From: Agromyces sp. H66
Lineage (GTDB): Bacteria; Actinomycetota; Actinomycetes; Actinomycetales; Microbacteriaceae
Assembly (NCBI RefSeq): GCF_004959775.1
Contig: NZ_SJZG01000006.1
Location: 38,993 to 102,992 of the forward strand
Direction: 5' to 3'
Length of the DNA: 64,000 bases
The notes beneath the pieces are model-generated. The model ran no database searches. It saw nothing but the letters and a program-made list of their open reading frames with translations, and was not told the origin of the DNA. Both the position numbers and the translations under genes were made by a program. Shown one piece after another: positions 7,945-17,462 of this stretch (position 1 is its first letter; every line of letters starts with the position of its first letter).

Positions 7945-8672
7945 GCGCGGCTTCCTCTCTCCACCGGCCACCTGCGATCGATCATCGGGCCCTTCCAGTC
8001 GAAGTACTCGAACACCCGGTTGAAGGCTCGAGCCGGGATGCCCCGGCGTTCCGCCTCACGCACGAGCACCTGTGCCGACTGATGCGCGGTCGCGTCATCC
8101 ATGACGGCATCGAGCATCAGCGGGATGAGACCGCGGCGGGACCCGTCGAACTCGTCGAAGAGCGTGACCCGGTCGGCACCGCCCGCACCCCCGAACGCGT
8201 GGCGGAACTCGACGCCGTCACGGACGCCGATCTCGCAGAGGAGCGTCGGGCTGCCCGCGCGCACCGTGGCTCGCGCCAACGCCCCCGACAGCGGAAGGCG
8301 CCGGAGCCGGCCCGTGCGTTCGCGGTCGTCGAGCACGCCGACGAACACGACCGCATCCCAGGCGATCGGCGGCGCGCCGGCGAGTCGTATCCCGTCCCGG
8401 TCGATGCGGAGTGCGATGTCGTCACCTCCGACGAGAAGTCGCAGTGCACGCCTTCGGCGTCCGGTCAACACGGCGACGACCGCACCGGCGACGAGGCCGA
8501 GCGAGGCGATCACGATGGTGATCGCGCCCATGCCGGACGAGACGGCCACGATGAGTCCGCCCGCGAGCAGCGCCGCGACGCCGAGGGAGACGGCGGACAT
8601 GACGGCGTTCACGCGGCGGGCGACGTCGGTCTTCGTGTGGTCGAGCCTCGCCAGGTACGGTGCGTCCGCCAC
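7941..8672 (-). CDS. Membrane protein of unknown function
   Basis: A 243-residue protein with a GTG start at 8672 and a good GGAGG ribosome site. Two hydrophobic helices (about 25-47 and 50-70) are followed by a soluble domain of about 170 residues with LRIDRDGIRLAG and WDAVVFVGVLDD, a pattern like PH-type or stress-sensor domains, though I cannot name it. It forms a two-gene unit with the 7309-7944 gene. A link to the toxin cluster is possible only by proximity. Confidence 0.65.
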   Translation of the reverse strand: MADAPYLARLDHTKTDVARRVNAVMSAVSLGVAALLAGGLIVAVSSGMGAITIVIASLGLVAGAVVAVLTGRRRRALRLLVGGDDIALRIDRDGIRLAGAPPIAWDAVVFVGVLDDRERTGRLRRLPLSGALARATVRAGSPTLLCEIGVRDGVEFRHAFGGAGGADRVTLFDEFDGSRRGLIPLMLDAVMDDATAHQSAQVLVREAERRGIPARAFNRVFEYFDWKGPMIDRRWPVERGSRA

Positions 8673-8764
8673 AGTCCACCTCCGGGTCGTCAGGGCCCGG
8701 CGGGCCCGAGGGCCCCCACAGCCTATCCACCCACGCCGGCCGGGGCGCGTCCCACCGAGCGGCG

Positions 8765-8776
8765 TAGGCTCGAAGC
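8765..8776 (+). promoter_or_regulatory. Leaderless promoter for the 8777 gene
   Basis: TAGGCT (8765-8770) followed by six bases and then ATG 8777. No Shine-Dalgarno sequence fits between them. This is the spacing of an actinobacterial leaderless transcript starting at the A of ATG. Confidence 0.6.
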
Positions 8777-9250
8777 ATGGAGGAGAACGCGCGCAGGGCC
8801 TGGCCGATCGCGGGGTTCGCCACGGCCCTCTACCTGGCCCTCGTGGTCGCCGCCTACGGCTTCGTCAGCCTCCTCACCGACGCGGACGTGATCTCGAGCG
8901 AGGACGCCGGACGGCTCGTCGGCCCGGCGATCGTCGGGGCATCCGTGCTCGCGGTGCTGCTCCACCTCGGCCGTGCGCTGCGGCACCCCGAGCGGGTGCT
9001 CGCCGGCACCCTGCTCGCCGCGGTCTGGGCGTGGGTCGCCGCGGTCGTCGTCGCGATCGTGGGCTACGCCATCGCGACCGGCACGGTGCTCGCCAGCCTC
9101 ATCTTCGGCCTCGGCTTCGGCGTCGGCTGGTTCGGCCTGCTCATCCCGGTGCTGGCGGCGATCGTCGCGTGGCTCGCGCTCCTCGTGGCCGGCGCGCAGT
9201 CGGGCGGCATCGAGCGTCCCCGCTGGCCGTGGGAGCGCGACGAGGAATGA
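8777..9250 (+). CDS. Four-helix membrane protein, unknown function
   Basis: A 157-residue protein with four hydrophobic helices: about 12-32, 45-66, 76-100 and 105-138. It has a charged C-terminus (IERPRWPWERDEE). It resembles small conserved actinobacterial membrane proteins of the DUF6121 type, which I recall but cannot confirm. The stop overlaps a possible ATG of the next frame, but the next gene probably starts later from its own promoter. Confidence 0.7.
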   Translation: MEENARRAWPIAGFATALYLALVVAAYGFVSLLTDADVISSEDAGRLVGPAIVGASVLAVLLHLGRALRHPERVLAGTLLAAVWAWVAAVVVAIVGYAIATGTVLASLIFGLGFGVGWFGLLIPVLAAIVAWLALLVAGAQSGGIERPRWPWERDEE

Positions 9251-9324
9251 CGCGAGAGCGCGGACGCGACGGACGCGGCGCGCCAGTCGACGAACGGGTC
9301 GGCGACGTCCGACGCCCCGCGCAG

Positions 9325-9336
9325 TATCGTGAACGC
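9325..9336 (+). promoter_or_regulatory. Leaderless promoter deciding the 9337 start
   Basis: TATCGT (9325-9330), six bases, then GTG 9337. The alternative ATG at 9247 overlaps the previous stop but would add a 30-residue arginine-rich stretch of low-complexity sequence. The promoter spacing favours 9337. Confidence 0.55.
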
Positions 9337-9984
9337 GTGGAGGGATCGATCGAGGCGCGCGTGAGCCACGAGGTCGACCGCTGGCTGGCCTGGCTGCCGA
9401 GGTGGCGGCCGGGCACCCATCGCGCCCGTGTCCGGCTCTGCACCCGATGCTTCGGCTCGCCCATCCTGGCGGCGGCCGGCCTCGACGTCGACGTGCCGCA
9501 TCCGGTGCAGCACGCGTTCTCGATGCGCATGAAGGGCATCATCGACGCCGCCGTCGACGACTACACGGCGCGCAACCTGCCGATGCTGCACACCGAGATC
9601 CGCCTCGCCGAGGAGCGCAAGGCGCGCCGCCCGTACCGAGCGGGGGAGGGGCTCGACCCCGAGTTCCTGGGCCTCGACCTCGACCCCGAGCCGGTGCCCG
9701 ACCAGCCGTTCCTCTTCACGTTGACGGGACTCGAGGCGGATACCGCGGCCGAGGCGAACGAGCCGGCGCCACGCCCGTTCACCTTCGAGGAGAAGGAGGC
9801 GCTGCGCGAGGAGGTGCGCCTCGCCGACGAGTTCGCCAAGCAGCTCGGCCGTCGCATCTGCGTCGAACTCGCCCGCCATCGGGAGCGCATCGGCGGGGCC
9901 GTGGTCGCCTACGTCGAGCCGCAGGTGGAGGAGCTCCTCGCCGACCTCGACCGCGAACTCGACTCGCCGGGCTGGCCCGGGTAG
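9337..9984 (+). CDS. Conserved hypothetical protein with CxxC motif
   Basis: A 215-residue soluble protein beginning MEGSIEARVSHEVDRW from GTG 9337. It has a single RLCTRCFGS motif and conserved-looking stretches VPHPVQHAFSMRMKG and LPMLHTEIRLAEER, followed by an acidic spacer and a long helix ending EPQVEELLADLDREL. I do not recognise a functional family. It sits just ahead of the str operon but is separated from it by a strong promoter. Confidence 0.7.
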   Translation: MEGSIEARVSHEVDRWLAWLPRWRPGTHRARVRLCTRCFGSPILAAAGLDVDVPHPVQHAFSMRMKGIIDAAVDDYTARNLPMLHTEIRLAEERKARRPYRAGEGLDPEFLGLDLDPEPVPDQPFLFTLTGLEADTAAEANEPAPRPFTFEEKEALREEVRLADEFAKQLGRRICVELARHRERIGGAVVAYVEPQVEELLADLDRELDSPGWPG

Positions 9985-10034
9985 CCGCTCGCTTCCGCCC
10001 TCGGAGAACACGGGCTCGGGGCATCCATCGTCAT

Positions 10035-10063
10035 TTGACCGCGAGGTTACGCAGCATTACTAT
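10035..10063 (+). promoter_or_regulatory. Promoter of the str operon (rpsL)
   Basis: TTGACC (10035-10040), 17-base spacer, TACTAT (10058-10063). It is a good housekeeping-sigma match. It lies in the 312-base gap 9985-10296, leaving a leader of about 225 bases before rpsL. The leader holds a GAGCCC/GGGCTC inverted repeat near 10121-10150; no other gene is seen in the gap. Confidence 0.75.
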
Positions 10064-10296
10064 TGACCGGGTGTGCGCGTTGACGCGCGCTTGAATCGTG
10101 CCTGCAGGAATCATCCCCGATGAGCCCCGGCAGGTCACGCCTCGGGCTCACAGCAGACGCACATTCGCAGGGCACCTCATCGGTCGCCCCCACGGCATAC
10201 CCACCACGCAACAGGCGCCGCAGATCTGCGGTGCCGGTGGGTCGTGATGTGAAATCCATCAACGCTGTCACCGTGCAGCACCAACAAGGAGAAGCA

Positions 10297-10671
10297 GTGC
10301 CAACCATTCAGCAGTTGGTCCGCAAGGGTCGCTCGCCCAAGGTCACCAAGACCAAGGCTCCCGCCCTGAAGGCCAACCCCCAGCAGCGCGGCGTGTGCAC
10401 GCGTGTGTACACCACCACCCCGAAGAAGCCCAACTCGGCACTCCGCAAGGTCGCCCGCGTGAAGCTCTCCAACGGCACCGAGGTCACGGCCTACATCCCC
10501 GGTGAGGGCCACAACCTCCAGGAGCACTCGATGGTGCTCGTGCGCGGCGGTCGTGTGAAGGACCTCCCCGGCGTGCGCTACAAGATCATCCGCGGCGCGC
10601 TCGACACGCAGGCCGTGAAGAACCGCAAGCAGGCCCGTAGCCGCTACGGCGCGAAGATGGAGAAGAAGTAA
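10297..10671 (+). CDS. rpsL: 30S ribosomal protein S12
   Basis: A 124-residue protein starting at GTG 10297 after AAGGAG. It shows the S12 core: [26 protein letters not shown], and [17 protein letters not shown]12 sits at the decoding centre. The KKPNSA and VKDLPG loops are where streptomycin-resistance changes arise in other bacteria; both loops look wild type, with lysine at the usual positions. First gene of the str operon; its TAA overlaps the rpsG ATG. Confidence 0.98.
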   Translation: MPTIQQLVRKGRSPKVTKTKAPALKANPQQRGVCTRVYTTTPKKPNSALRKVARVKLSNGTEVTAYIPGEGHNLQEHSMVLVRGGRVKDLPGVRYKIIRGALDTQAVKNRKQARSRYGAKMEKK

Positions 10672-11141
10672 TGCCTCGCAAGGGACCCGCTCCGAAGCGC
10701 CCCGTCGTCGCCGACCCCGTGTACGGCTCGCCGGTCGTCAGCCAGCTCGTCAACAAGATCCTGATCGACGGCAAGAAGGACCTCGCGCAGCGCATCGTCT
10801 ACGAGGCGCTCGAGAACGTCGCCGCGAAGTCCGGCCAGGACGCCGTCGCCACCCTGAAGAAGGCGCTCGACAACGTGCGCCCCACGCTCGAGGTGCGTTC
10901 GCGCCGCGTCGGCGGCTCGACCTACCAGGTCCCCGTCGAGGTGAAGCCGCACCGCGCCAACACCCTCGCCCTGCGCTGGCTCACGAGCTATGCCAAGGCC
11001 CGTCGCGAGAAGACGATGACCGAGCGTCTCACCAACGAGATCCTCGACGCGTCGAACGGCCTCGGTGCCGCGGTCAAGCGCCGCGAGGACACGCACAAGA
11101 TGGCCGAGTCGAACCGCGCGTTCGCCCACTACCGCTGGTAG
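10671..11141 (+). CDS. rpsG: 30S ribosomal protein S7
   Basis: A 156-residue protein of typical length beginning [20 protein letters not shown]. The S7 signature [13 protein letters not shown] and LRWL are present. It nucleates the 30S head by binding the 3' domain of 16S rRNA. The start overlaps the rpsL stop (TAATG), so the two are translationally coupled, matching the usual use of S7 as the operon's autoregulator. Confidence 0.98.
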   Translation: MPRKGPAPKRPVVADPVYGSPVVSQLVNKILIDGKKDLAQRIVYEALENVAAKSGQDAVATLKKALDNVRPTLEVRSRRVGGSTYQVPVEVKPHRANTLALRWLTSYAKARREKTMTERLTNEILDASNGLGAAVKRREDTHKMAESNRAFAHYRW

Positions 11142-11145
11142 TCGA

Positions 11146-11203
11146 TGGGCGGATGTCGCGACGGCGGCGGTCCCTGGGTCCGCCGCCGGGCGGCATCCGC
11201 CCA
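11146..11203 (+). other. Long nested hairpin between rpsG and fusA
   Basis: Outer arms TGGGCGGATG (11146-11155) and CATCCGCCCA (11194-11203) enclose inner arms CGGCGGCGG (11162-11170) and CCGCCGCCG (11180-11188). There is no T-run behind it. It may tune read-through or mRNA stability between S7 and EF-G. Confidence 0.65.
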
Positions 11204-11241
11204 CTTCCCCTTCCACTCCTGACTTCCCCGGAGGAACCCCC

Positions 11242-13356
11242 GTGGCACAAGACGTGCTCACCGACCTGAACAAGGTCCGCAACATCGGCATCATGGCGCA
11301 CATCGATGCCGGCAAGACCACCACCACCGAGCGCATCCTGTTCTACACGGGCGTGAACCACAAGATCGGCGAGACCCACGACGGAGCCTCGACGACCGAC
11401 TGGATGGAGCAGGAGAAGGAGCGCGGCATCACGATCACGTCCGCCGCCGTGACCTGCTTCTGGAACAAGAACCAGATCAACATCATCGACACCCCCGGTC
11501 ACGTCGACTTCACGGTCGAGGTCGAGCGCTCGCTTCGCGTGCTCGACGGCGCGGTCGCCGTCTTCGACGGCAAGGAGGGCGTGGAGCCCCAGTCCGAGAC
11601 CGTGTGGCGCCAGGCCGACAAGTACAACGTGCCGCGCATCTGCTTCGTCAACAAGATGGACAAGCTCGGCGCCGACTTCTACTTCACGGTCGACACGATC
11701 ATCAAGCGCCTCGGTGCGAAGCCGCTCGTGCTGCAGCTGCCGATCGGTTCGGAGAGCGACTTCGTCGGCGTCGTCGACCTCATCGAGATGCGGGCCCTGG
11801 TGTGGCCCGGCGACGCCAAGGGCGACGTGACGATGGGCGCCAAGTACGAGGTGCAGGAGATCCCCGCCGACCTCAAGGAGAAGGCGGAGGAGTACCGCCA
11901 CACGCTGCTCGAGACCGTCGCCGAGACCGACGACGCGCTGCTCGAGAAGTACTTCGGCGGCGAGGAGCTCACGGTCGCCGAGATCAAGGGTGCGATCCGC
12001 AAGCTCACCGTCAACTCCGAGATCTACCCGGTGCTCTGCGGCTCGGCGTTCAAGAACCGCGGTGTGCAGCCCATGCTCGACGCGGTCATCGACTTCCTGC
12101 CGTCGCCGCTCGACGTGCCGGCCGTCGCGGGTCGCAACCCGCGCAACGAGGACGAGATCATCGAGCGTCACCCCGACGCCAACGACCCGTTCGCCGCGCT
12201 CGCGTTCAAGGTCGCCGTGCACCCGTTCTTCGGTCGGCTCACCTACATCCGCGTCTACTCGGGTCACCTCGACTCGGGCGGCCAGGTCATCAACTCGACC
12301 AAGGGCAAGAAGGAGCGCATCGGGAAGATCTTCCAGATGCACGCCAACAAGGAGAACCCGGTCGACTCGGTCACCGCGGGCAACATCTACGCCGTCATCG
12401 GCCTCAAGGACACGACCACGGGCGACACCCTGTGCGACCCCGACAACCAGGTCGTCCTCGAGTCCATGACGTTCCCGGCCCCGGTCATCGAGGTCGCGAT
12501 CGAGCCGAAGACCAAGGCCGACCAGGAGAAGCTCGGCACGGCGATCCAGAAGCTCGCCGAGGAGGACCCCACCTTCCGCACCGAGCTCAACCAGGAGACC
12601 GGCCAGACCGTCATCAAGGGCATGGGCGAGCTGCACCTCGACATCCTCGTCGACCGCATGAAGCGGGAGTTCAAGGTCGAGGCGAACGTCGGCAAGCCGC
12701 AGGTGGCGTACCGCGAGACGATCAAGCGGGCGGTCGAGAAGCACGACTACACCCACAAGAAGCAGACGGGTGGATCGGGCCAGTTCGCGAAGATCCAGTT
12801 CGCGCTCGAGCCCCTCGAGATCACGGCCGACAAGACGTACGAGTTCGAGAACAAGGTCACGGGTGGCCGCGTTCCGCGCGAGTACATCCCCTCGGTCGAC
12901 GCCGGCTTCCAGGACGCCATGCAGTACGGAATCCTGGCCGGCTACCCGATGGTCGGCGTCAAGGGCATCCTGCTCGACGGCGCGGCCCACGACGTCGACT
13001 CCTCGGAGATGGCGTTCAAGATCGCCGGCTCGATGGGCTTCAAGGAGGCCGCTCGGAAGGCGAACCCGGTTCTGCTCGAGCCGCTCATGTCCGTCGAGGT
13101 GCGCACCCCTGAGGAATACATGGGTGACGTCATCGGCGACCTGAACTCGCGTCGCGGTCAGATCCAGTCGATGGAGGACGCCGCCGGCGTGAAGGTCGTG
13201 CGCGCGCACGTCCCGCTCTCGGAGATGTTCGGCTACATCGGCGACCTGCGGTCGAAGACCTCGGGCCGCGCGGTGTACTCGATGGAGTTCGAGAGCTACG
13301 CGGAGGTCCCGAAGGCTGTCGCCGACGAGATCGTCCAGAAGAACAAGGGCGAGTAG
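11242..13356 (+). CDS. fusA: Elongation factor G
   Basis: A 704-residue translocation GTPase. GTG 11242 is chosen because GGAGG lies 8 bases before it and the protein then starts [20 protein letters not shown]; the frame is open further upstream through rpsG. G-domain motifs are complete: P-loop [17 protein letters not shown], and NKMD. Domains II-V follow, including the [15 protein letters not shown] region of domain IV-V. It drives tRNA-mRNA movement on the ribosome. No duplicate or truncated copy is visible. Confidence 0.98.
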   Translation: MAQDVLTDLNKVRNIGIMAHIDAGKTTTTERILFYTGVNHKIGETHDGASTTDWMEQEKERGITITSAAVTCFWNKNQINIIDTPGHVDFTVEVERSLRVLDGAVAVFDGKEGVEPQSETVWRQADKYNVPRICFVNKMDKLGADFYFTVDTIIKRLGAKPLVLQLPIGSESDFVGVVDLIEMRALVWPGDAKGDVTMGAKYEVQEIPADLKEKAEEYRHTLLETVAETDDALLEKYFGGEELTVAEIKGAIRKLTVNSEIYPVLCGSAFKNRGVQPMLDAVIDFLPSPLDVPAVAGRNPRNEDEIIERHPDANDPFAALAFKVAVHPFFGRLTYIRVYSGHLDSGGQVINSTKGKKERIGKIFQMHANKENPVDSVTAGNIYAVIGLKDTTTGDTLCDPDNQVVLESMTFPAPVIEVAIEPKTKADQEKLGTAIQKLAEEDPTFRTELNQETGQTVIKGMGELHLDILVDRMKREFKVEANVGKPQVAYRETIKRAVEKHDYTHKKQTGGSGQFAKIQFALEPLEITADKTYEFENKVTGGRVPREYIPSVDAGFQDAMQYGILAGYPMVGVKGILLDGAAHDVDSSEMAFKIAGSMGFKEAARKANPVLLEPLMSVEVRTPEEYMGDVIGDLNSRRGQIQSMEDAAGVKVVRAHVPLSEMFGYIGDLRSKTSGRAVYSMEFESYAEVPKAVADEIVQKNKGE

Positions 13357-13468
13357 CCCGCCGACGCACGAGCCAACCGGTTCGCGTAACATAACAACAC
13401 AACCCCGTAGCACACCGGTCGCAATCCAGCGCCCGGGGTTCCTACACGAGTCCTGAGGAGGACCCACA

Positions 13469-14662
13469 GTGGCTAAGGCCAAGTTCGAGCGGACCAAGCC
13501 GCACGTCAACATCGGTACGATCGGTCACGTCGACCACGGCAAGACGACGCTCACCGCGGCGATCTCGAAGGTCCTGGCGGACAAGTACCCGTCGGCCACC
13601 AACGTGCAGCGCGACTTCGCATCGATCGACTCGGCTCCCGAGGAGCGCCAGCGCGGCATCACGATCAACATCTCGCACGTCGAGTACGAGACGCCGAAGC
13701 GCCACTACGCGCACGTCGACGCCCCGGGTCACGCCGACTACATCAAGAACATGATCACCGGTGCCGCCCAGATGGACGGCGCGATCCTCGTGGTCGCGGC
13801 GACCGACGGCCCGATGGCCCAGACGCGTGAGCACGTGCTGCTCGCCAAGCAGGTCGGCGTGCCCTACCTCCTCGTCGCGCTGAACAAGGCCGACATGGTC
13901 GACGACGAGGAGATCCTGGAGCTCGTCGAGCTCGAGGTCCGCGAGCTCCTCTCGAGCCAGGGCTTCGACGGCGACAACGCGCCCGTCATCCGCGTCTCGG
14001 GCCTCAAGGCCCTCGAGGGCGACGAGAAGTGGGTCCAGTCGGTCCTCGACCTCATGGACGCCGTCGACGAGTCGATCCCCGACCCGGTGCGCGACAAGGA
14101 CAAGCCGTTCCTCATGCCCATCGAGGACGTCTTCACGATCACCGGCCGTGGCACGGTCGTCACGGGCCGCGCCGAGCGCGGCACGCTGAAGATCAACTCC
14201 GAGGTCGAGATCGTCGGCATCCGCCCGACGCAGAAGACCACGGTCACGGGTATCGAGATGTTCCACAAGCAGCTCGACGAGGCCTGGGCCGGCGAGAACT
14301 GCGGTCTCCTGCTCCGTGGTACCAAGCGCGAGGACGTCGAGCGCGGCCAGGTCGTCGTGGCCCCGGGCTCGGTCACCCCGCACACCAACTTCGAGGGCAC
14401 CGCGTACATCCTCTCGAAGGAGGAGGGCGGCCGTCACAACCCGTTCTACGCGAACTACCGTCCGCAGTTCTACTTCCGCACCACCGACGTCACCGGCGTC
14501 ATCACGCTGCCCGAGGGCACCGAGATGGTCATGCCCGGCGACACCACCGACATGACGGTCGAGCTCATCCAGCCGATCGCCATGGAGGAGGGCCTCGGCT
14601 TCGCCATCCGTGAGGGTGGTCGCACCGTCGGCGCCGGCACGGTCACGAAGATCATCAAGTAG
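13469..14662 (+). CDS. tuf: Elongation factor Tu
   Basis: A 397-residue protein with a GTG start after GAGGAGG. G motifs are [14 protein letters not shown] (as DAPGHADY) and NKAD. Domain 2-3 signatures such as [12 protein letters not shown] and [15 protein letters not shown] loop ([12 protein letters not shown]) are present. It carries aminoacyl-tRNA to the ribosome. A 112-base gap separates it from fusA, with a possible -10 (TAACAT, 13387-13392), so tuf may have an extra promoter. A terminator follows. Confidence 0.98.
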   Translation: MAKAKFERTKPHVNIGTIGHVDHGKTTLTAAISKVLADKYPSATNVQRDFASIDSAPEERQRGITINISHVEYETPKRHYAHVDAPGHADYIKNMITGAAQMDGAILVVAATDGPMAQTREHVLLAKQVGVPYLLVALNKADMVDDEEILELVELEVRELLSSQGFDGDNAPVIRVSGLKALEGDEKWVQSVLDLMDAVDESIPDPVRDKDKPFLMPIEDVFTITGRGTVVTGRAERGTLKINSEVEIVGIRPTQKTTVTGIEMFHKQLDEAWAGENCGLLLRGTKREDVERGQVVVAPGSVTPHTNFEGTAYILSKEEGGRHNPFYANYRPQFYFRTTDVTGVITLPEGTEMVMPGDTTDMTVELIQPIAMEEGLGFAIREGGRTVGAGTVTKIIK

Positions 14663-14704
14663 CACCCGTCCGATCGCCGGAGTCATCCGGCTCGGACACC
14701 GACA

Positions 14705-14735
14705 GGGGTCGGGCCTTCGGGCCCGGCCCCTTCGT
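14705..14735 (+). terminator. Intrinsic terminator after tuf
   Basis: GGGGTCGGGCC (14705-14715), loop TTCG, GGCCCGGCCCC (14720-14730) with one G-U pair, then TTCGT. It ends the str operon and isolates it from the acyltransferase gene. Confidence 0.75.
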
Positions 14736-14821
14736 CGTCGGTACCGGCAGGGCTCGGGCCGTGCGGATGCCGCGGGCGGTCATTTCCTGTCAAGTGCTCC
14801 CCTCATTCGGGGGGTCGTGCC

Positions 14822-14834
14822 TACGCTTGAGGAG
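14822..14834 (+). promoter_or_regulatory. Promoter close to the acyltransferase start
   Basis: TACGCT (14822-14827) lies seven bases before ATG 14835, which fits a leaderless transcript. The spacer GAGGAG-like sequence could alternatively act as a ribosome site on a longer RNA. Confidence 0.45.
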
Positions 14835-16037
14835 ATGTCCTCATCTTCCGCGGTCGTGCAGGGGTCGTCCGTGCGCCCCGAGATCCAGGCGCTGCGTGCG
14901 GTCGCGATCGGATGCGTGCTCCTCTACCACTTCTGGCCCGCGGCACTGCCCGCGGGCTTCGTCGGCGTCGACGTCTTCTTCGTCGTCTCTGGCTTCCTCA
15001 TCACCGGCCTGCTCCTCCGCGACGCGGAGCGGCACGATCGCGTACGCCTCACGGCGTTCTACATGCGGCGCATCCGGCGCATCCTGCCCGCGGCGATGGT
15101 GGTGCTGACGGCGTGCGCCGTCGCGACGCTCGTCTTCGTGCCGCGCGCGGAGTGGCCCCCGTTCCTCCAGCAGACCCTCTCGAGCGCCCTCTACGTGGAG
15201 AACTGGCACCTCGCCCGCGATTCCCTGATCCCGGCCAGCGCCGACCTGGAATCCACGCCGGTGCAGCACTTCTGGTCGTTGTCGGTGGAGGAGCAGTTCT
15301 ACCTCGTCTGGCCGATCCTCATCATCGGTGCGCTCTGGCTGGCGGCACGCACCGGCCGTCGCCGCAGCCAGGTGCTCGCCGCCGTGCTGGTCGTGACGAC
15401 GGTGGCGTCGTTCGTCCACGGCACGCTGCTCACCCTGCAGGACCACAACCTGGCGTACTTCTCGACGCTCGCGCGCGGGTGGGAGTTCGGCGTGGGCGGG
15501 CTCCTCGCGCTCCTGCCGGCCATCGAGGGAGACCGGCTGCGCCGTACGCGCGCGGTCGCCGGCTGGGCGGGGCTCGCCGCGATCGCGTTCGCGGCGCTCG
15601 CGTTCACCGATGGCGACCGCTTCCCCGGCACCATCGCGCTCCTGCCGGTGCTCGGCACGGCGGCGATCATCGTGTCCGGGATGCCGCGGGCGGCCCTCTC
15701 CCTCGCCCCGGTCGCCGCGCTTCCGCTCGTGCAGTGGTTCGGCGGCATCTCCTATTCCCTCTACCTCTGGCACTGGCCGATCATCATGTTCACGCCGTAC
15801 ATCACGGGGCGCCCGAGCCAGGCGCCCGTCATGGTGCTGCTGCTCGTGCTCTCGATCGCGGTGGCGGATGCCTCGAAGCGATGGATCGAGGACCCGTTCC
15901 GCCGGCCGGCCGGGACGACGGCCCCCGAGGCCGGCGCGCGCAGCGGCCGGATGCGACGGATCGCAGTCGCCTCGGCGGCGGCGGTGTCCGTGCTCGTCCT
16001 GCTCACGTCCGGGGTCGCCGGGTACGCCGTGGAGTGA
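14835..16037 (+). CDS. OafA/YrhL-type membrane O-acyltransferase
   Basis: A 400-residue acyltransferase-3 family protein. Visible family features are RPEIQALRAVAI at the start, GFVGVDVFFVVSGFLIT in TM2, the RRIRRILPA loop, FWSLSVEEQFYLVWP, and SYSLYLWHWPII near the end; about 11 membrane helices. These enzymes move acyl groups onto cell-surface sugars. Many relatives carry a C-terminal SGNH hydrolase domain after the last helix; here the protein stops at GVAGYAVE just after that helix, so it lacks the domain. It lies between tuf and rpsJ, an unusual place for a cell-surface enzyme. Confidence 0.88.
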   Translation: MSSSSAVVQGSSVRPEIQALRAVAIGCVLLYHFWPAALPAGFVGVDVFFVVSGFLITGLLLRDAERHDRVRLTAFYMRRIRRILPAAMVVLTACAVATLVFVPRAEWPPFLQQTLSSALYVENWHLARDSLIPASADLESTPVQHFWSLSVEEQFYLVWPILIIGALWLAARTGRRRSQVLAAVLVVTTVASFVHGTLLTLQDHNLAYFSTLARGWEFGVGGLLALLPAIEGDRLRRTRAVAGWAGLAAIAFAALAFTDGDRFPGTIALLPVLGTAAIIVSGMPRAALSLAPVAALPLVQWFGGISYSLYLWHWPIIMFTPYITGRPSQAPVMVLLLVLSIAVADASKRWIEDPFRRPAGTTAPEAGARSGRMRRIAVASAAAVSVLVLLTSGVAGYAVE

Positions 16038-16485
16038 CCGTGTCGCGCCACGCCGCGGCGCGACACGCCCGGGTTGCATGGAGGCGCCGACTGTGGCAAA
16101 CTCGTTGAGTTCAACATTTCGAACGGCGTGCCTTGCTGCGTGCCGTTCGAATCACTGCCAGGCAGTGCATAGCCACCGAAGCGCTCATCAGACCAAGGTC
16201 GGGGAGCAGCACGGGTCAGGCTAGGCCGCGGGCAGCAGAACGCACAACCGATCACCAATTCGAGCATGGGTCGACCATGCCCGTTTCGCGAGGGCGACAC
16301 GCCCGAGCGCGGGGGTCGGGAGGCTCTCGGGTCGAGCGTGCCGAGGCCACCGCGTCAGCGGGGTGGTTTCGACAGGCTCGATCACGGCCTTTGACAGAAG
16401 AACAGTGGTGCTTCACACGGAGTAGCTACGCGGCGTCCGATGCCCTCGGAAGGGGTATGACGCCTTGACAGAGAGAGAGTCAGCA
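16038..16485 (+). promoter_or_regulatory. S10 operon leader region with two hairpins
   Basis: A 448-base gap without a gene. It holds a perfect 10-bp inverted repeat, TTCGAACGGC (16118-16127) and GCCGTTCGAA (16142-16151) with a 14-base loop, followed at once by CACTGCC-A-GGCAGTG (16153-16167). A partial REP-like string, TTTCGACAGGCTCGA, lies near 16366-16382. I could not fix a convincing -35/-10 pair. The structure would suit leader-based control of ribosomal protein synthesis, but no L4 target is proven. Confidence 0.55.
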
Positions 16486-16794
16486 ATGGCGGGACAGAAG
16501 ATCCGCATTCGACTGAAGTCGTATGACCACGAGGTCATCGACACCTCGGCGCGCAAGATCGTCGACACGGTGACCCGCGCGGGCGCCACGGTCGTCGGCC
16601 CCGTGCCGCTTCCGACCGAGAAGAACGTGGTGTGCGTCATCCGCTCGCCCCACAAGTACAAGGACAGCCGCGAGCACTTCGAGATGCGCACCCACAAGCG
16701 TCTGATCGACATCGTGGACCCGACGCCCAAGGCCGTCGACTCGCTCATGCGTCTCGACCTCCCCGCCGACGTCAACATCGAGATCAAGCTCTGA
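16486..16794 (+). CDS. rpsJ: 30S ribosomal protein S10
   Basis: A 102-residue protein, the usual length, starting [19 protein letters not shown] at ATG 16486. It contains [19 protein letters not shown] and ends in DVNIEIKL. It is part of the 30S head and also, in other bacteria, the partner of NusB in antitermination. First gene of the S10 cluster. An in-frame extension upstream to 16465 exists but adds residues foreign to the family. Confidence 0.97.
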   Translation: MAGQKIRIRLKSYDHEVIDTSARKIVDTVTRAGATVVGPVPLPTEKNVVCVIRSPHKYKDSREHFEMRTHKRLIDIVDPTPKAVDSLMRLDLPADVNIEIKL

Positions 16795-16802
16795 GGTAAC
16801 CC

Positions 16803-17459
16803 ATGTCCACCGCTACCAAGAACGTGAAGGGTCTGCTCGGCACCAAGCTCGGCATGACCCAGGTGTGGGATGAGAACAACAAGCTCGTCCCGGTCACCGT
16901 CATCGAGATCGCACCCAACGTCGTGACCCAGGTGCGCACCCCCGAGAAGGACGGCTACGACGCCGTGCAGATCGCCGCCGGCGCCATCGACCCCCGTAAG
17001 GTCAACCAGCCCGCATCGGGCCACTTCAAGGCCGCCGGCGTCACCCCGCGTCGTCACCTCGCCGAGGTCCGCACCGCGGATGCCTCGAGCTACGCGCTCG
17101 GCCAGGAGCTCACCGTCGACGGCACCTTCGAGGCCGGCCAGCTGGTCGACGTCGTCGGCACCTCCAAGGGCAAGGGCTTCGCCGGTGTCATGAAGCGCCA
17201 CAACTTCAAGGGCGTCTCCGCGTCGCACGGTTCCCACCGCAACCACCGCAAGCCCGGTTCGATCGGTGCGTCGTCGACCCCCAGCCGTGTCTTCAAGGGC
17301 ATGCGCATGGCCGGTCGCATGGGTGGCGAGCGCGTCACCGTGCTGAACCTCCGCGTGCACGCCGTCGACGCCGAGAAGGGACTCCTGCTCGTCAAGGGCG
17401 CGGTTCCCGGTGCGCGCGGCCGTCTCGTTTTCGTCCGCAACGCAGTGAAGGGGGCGTAG
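16803..17459 (+). CDS. rplC: 50S ribosomal protein L3
   Basis: A 218-residue protein. It opens with [18 protein letters not shown] and has the L3 signature [13 protein letters not shown] followed by [15 protein letters not shown]. The long loop reaches the peptidyl-transferase centre. The gap to rpsJ is 8 bases and to rplD 3 bases, so all belong to one operon. Confidence 0.97.
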   Translation: MSTATKNVKGLLGTKLGMTQVWDENNKLVPVTVIEIAPNVVTQVRTPEKDGYDAVQIAAGAIDPRKVNQPASGHFKAAGVTPRRHLAEVRTADASSYALGQELTVDGTFEAGQLVDVVGTSKGKGFAGVMKRHNFKGVSASHGSHRNHRKPGSIGASSTPSRVFKGMRMAGRMGGERVTVLNLRVHAVDAEKGLLLVKGAVPGARGRLVFVRNAVKGA

Positions 17460-17462
17460 TCC

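Noticed and set aside
11074..13512. 812-residue antisense frame over fusA
   Set aside because: Typical stop-free antisense strand of a high-GC gene; the plus strand encodes intact EF-G.
13442..14686. Antisense frame over tuf
   Set aside because: Mirror of EF-Tu codon usage; no motifs and no ribosome site.
16391..16470. TTGACA at 16391 and 16465 as S10 promoter -35 boxes
   Set aside because: No TAnnnT box lies 16-18 bases downstream of the first, and the second is too close to the rpsJ start.
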